Below are positions 11,611 through 20,760 of a DNA stretch of 64,000 nucleotides, in pieces (position 1 is the first letter of the stretch; each line of letters starts with the position of its first letter). The notes beneath the pieces are model-generated. The model was not told where the DNA came from. It saw nothing but the letters and a program-made list of their open reading frames with translations, and made no database searches. A program made the position numbers and the translations under genes. The stretch is from Epithemia pelagica (Eukaryota; Bacillariophyta; Bacillariophyceae; Surirellales; Surirellaceae), in the NCBI GenBank assembly GCA_946965045.2, contig OX337239.1, forward strand, positions 1,922,001-1,986,000, in the 5' to 3' direction.

Positions 11611-13164
11611 TCATGAGCTGACCGGTCGTTGTTCCGGTAATGGTTTTTGTTGAATCAGGGGCTGCAACCGTTGTTTCGCAAGCCTTAAGACTTGCTTTCG
11701 ACCGGCGGCTACAAGCTGGCGTAATTGTTGACCATGGGCTCGTAACCTTTCTTTTTCAATCCAAGAACGCGGACCAGCATTGTTCTTCCACTGATCCCTC
11801 CCTGTCTTTAACACAACAACAAAAATTTGACAGACTCCTTCAAATAGCCACTGAAGGTTGGATCTAACTTGAGGCAGGACTTTTGTCGATATCCATTGTT
11901 TCAGAGACTGCTTACTTTGTTGCGTCCTAGGGTGTTGCCACAGGCGTTGCATGCCCAAGGATAACTGGCGACAGGCTACACATGTGGCTTTCCAACCCAA
12001 TTGCAGTACCGCTTCCATACTGGACTGCATGGGTTCCATAGGGATGCGTTGCCGTGCTTTTTCACGAACATATTCGATTCGTTGTTGGACGACCGGATGC
12101 TGCCAAATATGCGTGTGTAACATACCCAGCACTATGCCCACTAGCGTGGAAACGACAATCCATGTTCGTCGCATTACCAAATTCATCATTGTCAGGGTCA
12201 CTTTGTAATGACTATTGCGATCCTCTTCCATTTGGGCAATACGGATATCCAAGTCTCGACAATCAAATTTGGCCTCTCGTATCAAATCCATTTGCTCCCG
12301 CAAGACGTTTTCCGATGCCTGTAACTCTTGTCGATAGACTTGTGCGGTGCTTACCTGTTGGGCTCGTCCTTCCTTGATCGCACAAGCAACCTCATCATCC
12401 GCGTTTTGTCGTTCCAGCTGCAACTGTTGTTGTCGTTCGGTCCGATCGGAATGGCGTTCCTCATGAACCGTAGTCAATTGCTGCTGCGCAAGTTTAATTT
12501 GTGTCATGAGACAGACAAGGTCGCATTGCATTTTGAGCATTTGCTCTTTCCCTTGTGTTAATTGATGATTCACCATGTCAAGTTCTTTTTCATGTTCTTG
12601 ACATTCGTGTTGCATGCGGCCATATCTGGCAGCCACATCCAATCGATGTTCCATGTTTTGCGTTGCCAAATTATCGTCAAACTCATGCCGTTCCTCTTCC
12701 AATTGTTTGCATCCTTCATCCCATAGTTGATCTCTTCTGTGTTGGAATTCTTCTTGTTGAAGACGCAACTCTTCATCCCACCGAAGCTTTTGTTCGTCTA
12801 GTTCTTGTTGCAACCACTCGACTTGGCCCTGCAACATGTTTCGAACTGCTAGATCGGTATCCAAGTCAAATTCTCGTCTCGATGTATCCGAGTAATTGTC
12901 AATTAGGACTGTGTTGCTTCTTACATGATTTGGGAGTATTGTTGGGAGTGAAAGATGTGGTCGCTCGTGATGGTTCGGATAAGATCGATGGTGTTGTTGT
13001 TGGTGGTGGTGATGTTGTTGTTGCTGCTGCTGCTCCACCAAACTCACCATGCCCATACTCGAGCTGTGGACGCGAGATGTATGGGCATGGTGGGAAAATG
13101 AATCCGTCCAGGCAACCAATAGCCCAACTATGGCAAATGTGTTTAGATGCAATCTCGCAACCAT
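11611..13164 (-). CDS. Signal-bearing coiled-coil membrane protein
   Basis: An intronless 517-aa ORF from the ATG at 13164. It opens with a hydrophobic signal (MVARLHLNTFAIVGLLVAWTDSF) and a Phe at the likely cleavage junction, so secretory or plastid entry is plausible. A Gln/His-rich tract follows, then a long charged coiled coil (about residues 110-310, with WLQQELDEQK), one clear membrane segment (TWIVVSTLVGIVLGMLH) and a basic, helix-rich C-terminus. No enzyme motif is visible. Its neighbour at 13766-14851 has the same strand, the same layout and a similar LQQEMDEQK segment, suggesting an old tandem duplication. Function unknown. Confidence 0.75.
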   Translation of the reverse strand: MVARLHLNTFAIVGLLVAWTDSFSHHAHTSRVHSSSMGMVSLVEQQQQQQHHHHQQQHHRSYPNHHERPHLSLPTILPNHVRSNTVLIDNYSDTSRREFDLDTDLAVRNMLQGQVEWLQQELDEQKLRWDEELRLQQEEFQHRRDQLWDEGCKQLEEERHEFDDNLATQNMEHRLDVAARYGRMQHECQEHEKELDMVNHQLTQGKEQMLKMQCDLVCLMTQIKLAQQQLTTVHEERHSDRTERQQQLQLERQNADDEVACAIKEGRAQQVSTAQVYRQELQASENVLREQMDLIREAKFDCRDLDIRIAQMEEDRNSHYKVTLTMMNLVMRRTWIVVSTLVGIVLGMLHTHIWQHPVVQQRIEYVREKARQRIPMEPMQSSMEAVLQLGWKATCVACRQLSLGMQRLWQHPRTQQSKQSLKQWISTKVLPQVRSNLQWLFEGVCQIFVVVLKTGRDQWKNNAGPRSWIEKERLRAHGQQLRQLVAAGRKQVLRLAKQRLQPLIQQKPLPEQRPVSS

Positions 13165-13765
13165 TGTTGTGTGGCTTCTGTACTAGAAGAAATGGATGGG
13201 AGAACTGTGTGTCGCAATGCCACTGTGGATGATTGCGAGGGCATCTCTTTTGGTTTGTGATGCCCTTCTTATTATTGCTGTGGAGAGGACAATGGATGCA
13301 TTGAGACACATAAAAATGTGCGTCGTTTTGTTCTTTTCAGCTGACACGGGCCACGTCACCGCACCTCCGCCCAAAAAACTACTCCTACTAGCTAGCTAGG
13401 ACCACAAGAGGCGGAGGACCAAGCTAGCTAAGCGTACTCCTACTTGTATGCCGGGATTGACGCTTGTTACCGAATTGGACCTACCTAGAAGCTACGAAAC
13501 GATTTGTAACACTCTTAAGAATACGATGAAAAAGGACATTTCCAATGCAAGTATCGGTAGCTATTTCGAAGAAACTCAAAAGATTGGATCAACTTTTCTC
13601 AGTCAAATGCATATTGCAGAAGAGTGTTTTATAGAACAAAACGACCATGTGACCGAGAAACACCGGATAAAAAAATCCCAAGAAATGACAAACTGTCTCG
13701 CCTCCCGTGCATCAAGCGTCGACGACAACAACTACTCAAGTCCCAACCGCACTGCAACAAAACTT
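13165..13765. other. Intergenic region between two coiled-coil genes
   Basis: This 601-bp spacer contains copies of the TACTCCTA/CTAGCTAGG-type motif at 13379-13400 and 13434-13446. A plus-strand ORF at 13448-13948 overlaps the next gene antisense and looks spurious. Confidence 0.4.
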
Positions 13766-14851
13766 TCACCCGTCTTCTTCTTGAGACCCCGTTTCTACCT
13801 TGGTTTCCTCCTCTGCTTTCGCCAGTGTGTCTTTTCGCCGTCTTCGCATGGACAACCGTTTCGATACACGTTGTCGAACCAATCGGAACGATATGCCAAA
13901 CAATTTTCGCAAAGATTGTCGTTCTTCTTCCAACTCTGTAATCCGTGATTCTCGCTTGTGCACGGCATCTTGGGCCGTTTGTAACTTGTCACGTGTCTGT
14001 GCCAATTCCTGGTCGCGTTGCTCCAACTTTTGTGTAAAATCGGCCGTAATAATTTCGACATTGCGTCGTGATTCTTCGACGACGTCCTTGAGTCGTTGCT
14101 TGAGTTCCGTTTGGATTCGTTCCAAAGTTTTGGCCGATTCCTGCTGCTCTCGCACGCGTTGATCTTGTTCTTCTTCCAACTGATCTTCAATCTCCGACAA
14201 ACGTTGCAAGTACCCATGTTTCAATGCCACCATTTCTGCTTGAAGGGCTTTTCGAGCTTCAAGATTGTCTGCAAGCTCGGCTTTGGCCTCTGCCAATTTT
14301 GTTTCTTGGGTTTCAGCAGCTTCTTTCAAGGAAGCCATGTCTTGTTCCATTCGTTTTACTTCACTTTTCGATGGAGCAGCTGCTAATTTGGTTTCCATTT
14401 CCATCTTGTAGGAAAGATATTTGGATCTCATACTTTCCAATGAGGCTTGCGCTGTGCGGACGTCCACATCCGATTGTTCTTTCAACATGGATACTTGAGT
14501 GTCGTACTTTTCCTTTTGTTCATCCATTTCTTGTTGCAACCGTTTGAGTTTTTGTTCGAGCGATTCCAAGTCTGGGTTGGATGTTGTGTCTGTCATGTTG
14601 CTACTGCTATTGTTGCTGTTTACCTCGATCTCTTGGTCTGTTTTCCCGTTGATTGCGTCAAGTTGGAGCGCTCTTGCGGCCGGTGCACTGGAACCCTGCC
14701 AAGCTGGTCTCATGTGCACAGAATGAGGTGTACTACGACGATCCGTTTTTGCAGGGGGGATCACCAGTGCATGGCAGCAGTGATTGCACCACAGAAAAAC
14801 AAAAGTGATGAGAATGGAGCATGCCGTTGGCGGTGGCCGTGCCTGGAACAT
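13766..14851 (-). CDS. Signal-bearing coiled-coil protein
   Basis: An intronless 361-aa ORF from the ATG at 14851. The hydrophobic N-terminus (SILITFVFLWCNHCCHALV) reads as a signal peptide. The transit-like Ser/Arg/His region after it could serve plastid targeting, though the junction lacks the usual Phe. From about residue 95 to 320 the protein is a nearly unbroken heptad-rich coiled coil, with LEQKLKRLQQEMDEQKEKYD at its start. It ends in a basic cluster (RQRVSKRLSMRRRRK) and an acidic tail. There is no catalytic motif and, unlike its neighbour, no second membrane segment. A structural or tethering role is inferred only from shape. Confidence 0.75.
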   Translation of the reverse strand: MFQARPPPTACSILITFVFLWCNHCCHALVIPPAKTDRRSTPHSVHMRPAWQGSSAPAARALQLDAINGKTDQEIEVNSNNSSSNMTDTTSNPDLESLEQKLKRLQQEMDEQKEKYDTQVSMLKEQSDVDVRTAQASLESMRSKYLSYKMEMETKLAAAPSKSEVKRMEQDMASLKEAAETQETKLAEAKAELADNLEARKALQAEMVALKHGYLQRLSEIEDQLEEEQDQRVREQQESAKTLERIQTELKQRLKDVVEESRRNVEIITADFTQKLEQRDQELAQTRDKLQTAQDAVHKRESRITELEEERQSLRKLFGISFRLVRQRVSKRLSMRRRRKDTLAKAEEETKVETGSQEEDG

Positions 14852-15300
14852 GGCTTTGGGACGATGATAAGAAGACAGAAAATGAATTGGTGTGGTTTAG
14901 TTGTTGTTGGAAATGCTCTTGACGATGGTGTGGCTTCTTGGTTGCCCTTGCTTTATCCTGGAAATCTTTGACACAATGGGCTCAACGCATTCTTTCCAAG
15001 GAGGGGCGAGAATCTGGTCGCACATAATTGCAGGAAGATCTCGCGAGCCAAGAACTTGGAGCGTCTAATAAGCGACTCAAGACCTTTTAAGTCGCTGATA
15101 AAATCGTGCTGGTAGTGTGCCGGTACACGTCATGAGGACCCGGAAAGTAGAACGTGTCGCGCCATTTGGGTACGTGTCGCCCATCAAATGCCAACCCAAA
15201 CCCCAAACCCCAAAATCTTGATACGTTTGTCATTTTTTGTGAATCGGTCGACAGAATACGTATCCTTCCACTTCTTTACCAGTCTTTTTGCTCCTTCACC
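14852..15300. promoter_or_regulatory. Divergent promoter region
   Basis: This 449-bp region lies between the start codons of the minus-strand coiled-coil gene and adenosine kinase, so it must hold both promoters. A C-rich tract of CCAAACCCCAAA type lies at about 15190-15215. No TATA box was assigned. Confidence 0.5.
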
Positions 15301-16494
15301 ATGGCGTTTACCGGTAAGTACTGCATATACAACAAACTGCTTGAATGTGATTGGTGTAGCTGCGAAATGCTCGAAGCTCACGTGCGAATTTCCTTCATTC
15401 GGTTCTTTGTTTGTGGTGGCGGGATTTGATCCATGATCGATCGACGGATGCGTTCGTCATTCCTTGTAGGAAAACTAATGGGAATGGGAAATCCCCTGCT
15501 GGATATCTCTGCCAATGTGGAACAAGACACGTTGGACAAGTACGACGTGAAGCTTGACTCTGCTATTCTGGCCGAAGACAAGCACCAACCGTTGTACCAA
15601 GAACTCGTCAACAACTTTGCCGTTCAGTACATTGCTGGAGGGGCAACTCAAAATTCCATGCGTATTGCTCAGTGGATGCTTCAGAAATATGGAAAATCCG
15701 ACATGGTTGCCTTTATGGGAGCTGTTGGAGTGGACGACTACGCCAAGCAGTTGGAAGATTGTGCCTCCAAGGATGGTGTGTTGGTCCATTACATGAAGGA
15801 CGAGACCACGCCGACGGGAACTTGCGCCGCCCTCATCAAGGGTGGGGAACGTGCCTTGGTGGCCAACTTGGCAGCCGCCAACAACTTCAAACCCAGCCAT
15901 TTGGAAACTGTCAAAGCTCAGGAAATTATTGATTCCATCGACATTTACTACTCGGCAGGTTTCTTCTTGACCGTGTCGGTCGACGCCCTTGTGACCGTGG
16001 CATCCAAAATGGCTGCCGAAAACAAAATTTTTGCCCTCAACTTGTCAGCGCCCTTCATTGTTGACTTCTTTGGTGACCAATTGGCTACGGCTATCGAATA
16101 TGCCGACTATGTCTTTGGAAACGAATCGGAAGCAGCCACCTATGGCAAGAAACACGGTTTGGGCGAAGACGACCTTGGTAAGATTGCCCTGCACATTTGT
16201 GGACTGCCCAAAAAGAATGACAAGCGACCCCGTATTGTCGTATTCACACAGGGAAGCAAGTCCACCATTGTCGCTACCGAAGGCAAGGTCACGGAATATG
16301 CCGTTGACCCTATTCCGGCCGACAAGTTGGTGGACACCAATGGTGCAGGAGATGCCTTTGTGGGAGGATTTTTGGCCCAACTTTTGTTGGCAAAGGATAT
16401 GGAAGCCTGTGTCAAGGCTGGACACTGGGCAGCTGGCTTTATTATTCAACAATCGGGTACGACCATTCCAGGACCATGTGACTATGACGCTTAG
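15301..16494 (+). CDS. ADK: Adenosine kinase
   Basis: Phosphorylates adenosine to AMP in purine salvage and keeps the methylation cycle running by removing adenosine. A 13-nt first exon (15301-15313) is joined over a 156-bp intron (15314-15469, GTAAGT...GTAG, phase 1) to exon 15470-16494, giving 345 aa, the normal family length. The N-terminus becomes MAFTGKLMGMGNPLLDIS, matching the adenosine-kinase start. GGATQNSMRIAQW fits the substrate lid region, and DTNGAGDAFVGGF is the PfkB signature with the catalytic Asp. No targeting sequence is visible, so a cytosolic or nuclear location is inferred. Confidence 0.95.
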
Positions 16495-16734
16495 GTAGGT
16501 ACTCCTAGAATCCATAGATCAACACGCAAATCATTAAACATCCTCCTTGCACTCGTAATACATTGTCATTGCTGTTAGCTATCATGAAGTATTGTCTATA
16601 TTACAAGGGCCCACAAGATCATGAACAACAATGGATGATAGGCTGTACATCAGTATGCTCCAGACTATTCTGGATCAACATAAGAGGAAACGAAACACGA
16701 AACTAGCTATTTGTGTAGCGACCGACTGGCTATA

Positions 16735-16870
16735 CTTCTGCCCTACCCCCAAGCGCCGGGCGAGTATTGAGTCGCACTTAAAAAGGGCTTTCGTATACTC
16801 ACCCCCACGGCGCGTCCTGGAGCTCTCGATCTTGATACAAAATCCCAAAACACACATATTACCTCCACAC
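16735..16870 (+). promoter_or_regulatory. Shared leader/promoter element, copy 1
   Basis: This stretch matches the reverse complement of about 18790-18960 in several ordered blocks: ACCCCCAAGC, CTCACCCCCACGGCGCGTCC (around 16797-16818) and TCTCGATCTTGATACAAAA (around 16824-16842). It ends about 50 bp before the ATG at 16917. Copy 2 stands at a similar distance from another gene's start, which points to a conserved promoter or 5'-UTR module. Confidence 0.6.
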
Positions 16871-16916
16871 ATTCATCACGGTGGTAGAGGTAAGGTGTCT
16901 GTTAATGACCTTCTCA

Positions 16917-17472
16917 ATGTCAACATCCTCCCTCCGAAAGCACCGTCTCTCTCAGAAGCAAGCCCGAGAGGCTTTCGCGGCGCAAGGTGAATCCGAAGCG
17001 TCCCGAGCGTCAACGCAAGATGGCAGAAACAACAGCATCCCCAAAACTCGGAACTTATCTTCACAAGAGCCGAATCCTCCCACCCCTTCTCCATCCAATC
17101 CGTTTCCTTTTCCTTCATCGGTCCAAGTCACCACCTCGTCTCTTCCTATCTACGCAACCCCTTTGGCGAGGAATAGGGAACTCCAACCCTTTGTTGCATG
17201 AATGCAAACAGTGTCATGGAGCACAGAGAATTCCACATCCCATGTACCAATACCAGCCTAAACCCGGTGAATTTGGAACCAAGACATGGTCCTGCGAGGG
17301 TCCCTGCAACTTTTTGACACACTGGCGTATTCGTCACGACCAACTCTCTAGTATACCAGTCGGAGATGTTCCTTGGCCCGCTGCGGCTTGGAAAGCGCTG
17401 GCACAAAATCGTGTTCTGGAGGCTCGTCCAGAGCTTGATGTTGTCCAGAAGTCCACCTGTTGCATTCTTTGA
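16917..17472 (+). CDS. Small Cys-containing protein ending in a CaaX-like box
   Basis: Preferred model: exon 16917-16986, intron 16987-17176 (GTGAAT...ATAG, 190 bp, phase 1) and exon 17177-17472, giving 121 aa. The ATG lies just below the shared leader element, which supports it. The conserved-looking core has CKQCHG, then WSCEGPCNF and HWRIRHD, two Cys pairs that could bind a metal. The C-terminus is CCIL, a CaaX-type prenylation signal with Leu last, so membrane anchoring by geranylgeranyl is possible. An intronless alternative starts at the ATG at 17020 with a basic leader. I do not recognise the family. Confidence 0.5.
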
Positions 17473-17825
17473 ATGTAAGATATAGTCATCGGTTTGAGTC
17501 AAGCGTCAGTAATATTCTAGATGATTGGTTGCCTCTACATAGATCTACCTCAAGATGTTGAATGAATGTTGTTTCGAGAAAGCATCAACAAATGCATAGG
17601 GGTGATACAAAGCCCACACGACACATACACAACTAAACAGATACTTGGACTCAATCAGGACAGACACATACAACAATGTAGGGCTTCCGGAAAAGGTATT
17701 TCATTAATGTAGCACATGTAAGAGATACAAGACACTCTATCTAAAACTTGATCTGCTTCAGTTGATGGTCAAAAAGAGCAAGGATTCAAAAGTTCCTGCA
17801 AATCCTTTCAAAGTACTCCAACTAA
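17473..17825. other. Convergent intergenic spacer
   Basis: This 353-bp spacer lies between the 3' ends of the CaaX-box gene and the minus-strand gene. Nothing was recognised in it. Confidence 0.4.
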
Positions 17826-18760
17826 CTACCAACTGTTGGCAGCTTCACGCACCATTCTGAGGTATGCGACTTCGTGATCAAGAAGAGGACGGGTCTGATT
17901 TATCAAATCCAGTTCCCTCTTTACTGTGCTGAGACATTGACGAGCAACTGCTTGGACCAATGCAAGGAAGCTAATCAAAACGGATGTTATCCTCGCTTGT
18001 CCAGAATAAAGAGTTGCTACATCATCAAGTCGCTTCATCTGGCTTTTGAGAACCTCAACCTCAAAGTTCACCAACTCGGAAGGGGACCACTGGCCTTTTC
18101 CTGGACGAGGATTTGCTTCGAGTCGTACTGAAGACATGAGGATGCGTTCTTGTCCATCAAAGATATCAGCTGGTGCCAGTTTACAGAAAACGGTGAATTT
18201 CTGGCCTGCATACTCCATTGCATCAAGATGCAGGTTTCCCAGCAAATGAAGGTTACCCAACGCTAGCTCCTCACAGCTCCAAGTGATTGCTTTCGATTCC
18301 AAGTCCGAAGGAGTGAAGGACACCAACAAATCTATGTCGCTTAGATGGTTACTTTCATGGATCAACAATATTGATTGGCACTTCTGATACTCCACAGAGG
18401 ACGTAGGATGGGAGGGGTGTGCCGCTTGATCACTACTTCTCCACAAGCATTCACTTGCCATGGCCTTGCTGTTTTGCCATGCCAGTCCGTAAAGGAAAGC
18501 AATATGGCCTGCTCGAGTAGGGGTCACGCATGAGGTTTATTGATAGGAAAAGGGGAAGCGGGTCGGATGGGGTGGATAGAGGTGTCTTGGGAGTTTGTTT
18601 CATGGGCATCACTGGCCTCGTTGCTGTGGTGACGGAGGGCTGATAGAAGGTTGGCTGTGGACACAGAGTGGTTCGTTGCAAGCACCAGGGACACCGTAGA
18701 TAGCTCTTCGATGGTGTTAGTTTCCTGGGAAAAGCGTTGGACTGGGGTGGAAGGGTCCAT
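17826..18760 (-). CDS. Unknown protein (tentative two-exon model)
   Basis: The minus-strand frame ending at 17826 is convincing from about 18508 downward, but it closes upstream. The frame from the ATG at 18760, which lies just below leader element copy 2, closes at 18524. Joining exon 18760-18613 to exon 18508-17826 across a 104-bp intron (GTGATG...GCAG, phase 1) gives 276 aa with a continuous frame. The donor is weak, so a frameshifted gene or a start at the internal ATG 18461 (212 aa) remains possible. The product has a helical C-terminal half (SQMKRLDDVATLYSG, LVQAVARQCLSTVKREL) and no known motif. Confidence 0.45.
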
Positions 18761-18789
18761 GGTTGGTGCACTTGGTCACACAAGGTTGG

Positions 18790-18960
18790 GTCCGTGGTGA
18801 GACCATGGAGGTGAAAATGGTTTTGTATCAAGATCGAGAAATCGCCAAATTTGGAGGACGCGCCGTGGGGGTGAGAAGACGAATGCACCTTTTCTCCGAC
18901 TCAGGCGGGATTCATAACTCACCCGGAGCTTGGGGGTAACTTCTGCCCAAACAGCACATA
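18790..18960 (-). promoter_or_regulatory. Shared leader/promoter element, copy 2
   Basis: Reverse-complement match to 16735-16870, with the best-conserved part at 18821-18874. It lies immediately 5' of the ATG at 18760 of the minus-strand gene. Confidence 0.6.
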
Positions 18961-18999
18961 GCGCTTCTTCCCTCAACAGAGTTGTGGGTCGAAATCATA

Positions 19000-19810
19000 A
19001 AGAAGAATGGCCAACGGCCTATTGTTGATTTGGATCGGGTAAGTTCAGAGTCAATGCGAACATTCACTTCTACTCATATGCAGTTTTTTGTTTCGATTTG
19101 TTTGAGACGACCGCTGCTCAAGAGTAAGAAGACAATCCCATATCCTGTTGACAAAAGTAACATGAGCAGTTTCTATGTTGACGGTTCGCACACACCTGAA
19201 TGATACATTTTCACATACACTGGATTTGTGTACGTCAAAGTTTGATTACAGGTCAATGGCATCGTTTAACTTGTTACATTCATCAAGCATGAAAGCTTGA
19301 TTGCGGAGAGACAACAGTTCCATCTCCTTAGTCCCGTTCCAGACTATTCAGGAAATAAAAAAGGAGTAAGGACTAAGGACAGGAAACTATATACATTGGT
19401 AGAGGTTTTCGCAACCGACAGGCCCTCCTCATTTGCGCGGATAGCCCGCAGACTGATTCCCATGAATGTTCCGAAAGAAAGGGCAACGGGCAACGGCCTA
19501 TCGCCTATCTTTGACTGTGATTGATTCGGTACGTTGAGATTCAATGCGAATTGTCAGTTCTATGCAGCTTTTCTTGTCAAGAACGCGAGGGAAGGCAGTT
19601 GATAGTTGATAGCCCGATCCCATACCCTGTTGCCGGAAGCACAGAGTTTTCTCCGTTGACTGTTCACATTTTAGCTTTTTTTGTGTAGCTTCACAGACGC
19701 TGGATTGGTAGACGTCGAAGCTGGATTATGGTGGCACTTGACATTGGCAAATGACAAATGACATCGCCTATCTTGTTGCACATGCGTCAAACTTGATTAA
19801 GGAGACAACC
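19000..19810. repeat. Decayed tandem duplication
   Basis: Segments at about 19000-19330 and 19480-19810 align in order with many substitutions and indels. Matching landmarks include GGCAACGGCCTAT-like starts, TCAATGCGAA, CCCATA.CCTGTTG, GTGTACGTC/GTAGACGTC and CTTGATT..GGAGA. No gene is visible in either copy. Confidence 0.6.
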
Positions 19811-20167
19811 GGCCCACTTAACTTGTTGCGCAACGCGAACCCCTTTGTCTCTCCGTCATCCTTACTTGTAATTGTAGTAGTGTTTTCGCTGTTTTTCGGA
19901 GCATCGGCCTCCAGACTCCAGATCCAGACGCCCAACAAAAGCCCGGAGTCTGAGTCTTCCCGGTTTGCGACCAGGGGTTGCATTCTTCAAATAAGATATA
20001 CTCGTTACTCGTACCTAAAATAATGCAAAATCATATCGATATTATCACAGATCGAAAACAGCAAAGAGTGTGAATACTAGTTTAGTTTCTTTCCCACCTA
20101 GGGCCGGGAAGCAATTCTACTTCTTAGTTCGCTAAATGCACACGCCGGTTTTTGATCTTGGTGTAGG

Positions 20168-20545
20168 CTAGACAGTCGTCACTCGCACTTCTGTCGCGTC
20201 CTCCAAAACTACATCATCAGTCATCAAAGATTCTTCGGCGGTCGGTAGGTCCTCAAGTTTGCTATCGTTCATTTGGATCACTGGGGGAGTGGTCTTCAGG
20301 ATACTGAAGGCAAACCTCGCTTTGAGGCCTTCAAGTCGCCTTTCTTGGTAGGACATCGAAGGGATTTCATTGAGCAAGCTCTCGTCCCTCCTGTCCTCAC
20401 CAAAGTTGTTTACATCATTTGTTGTAGTCGTGTTGGGGGACAGGTTCGAGGTCCACGTGAAGCAAGAATAGCTTGAGTCAGTTGACGTGGTTGAGACAGG
20501 CCGAAAGATAGAGACTCTTTCGTCGTCTATCGACGTGGCTTGCAA
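20168..20545 (-). other. Ser/Thr-rich open frame of doubtful coding status
   Basis: A 125-codon open frame that opens with TTG, not ATG, with a stop shortly upstream. It begins inside the GIY-YIG remnant in a different frame. The product is Ser/Thr/Asp-rich with no motif. It may be a degraded retroelement tail or a terminal exon. Confidence 0.2.
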
Positions 20546-20760
20546 AGGAGTCGGAGCTCTTGTTCTGGAGGACTAAGGCTTTGACATCCTGAACGTGTTG
20601 TTGCATTCGCTTTTTTACGTGTTGTTGCGTGTTGCCGATATAGAATTTGCACGTTTTGAGACACGTCGCTTTGTAGACTACTATCGAACGCCTGCATTTC
20701 CCACCGTAGGGGCAGGCTTCCTTGTTCCTGCAGTTACAATCAAGATCTTCGAAATCCCAT
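20530..20760 (-). pseudogene. GIY-YIG retroelement remnant
   Basis: Translating the minus strand from about 20759 to 20532 gives an uninterrupted peptide with CNCRNKEACPYGGKC, then VVYKATC, KFYIGNTQQHVKKRMQQH and SFASHV. Known: a Cys-rich finger followed by a GIY-YIG endonuclease (Y..C, YIG.T, R...H) closes the polyprotein of Penelope-like and related retroelements. Here the frame meets a stop soon after the domain, and no reverse transcriptase was found next to it. I therefore read this as a truncated, inactive copy. Confidence 0.65.

Noticed and set aside
13448-13948. 166-codon plus-strand ORF
   Set aside because: Its 3' part is antisense to the coiled-coil gene; no family resemblance.
15187-15215. 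CCCCAAA-type tract suggestive of telomere-like repeats
   Set aside because: Only two or three imperfect units inside a promoter region; too short for a telomeric array.
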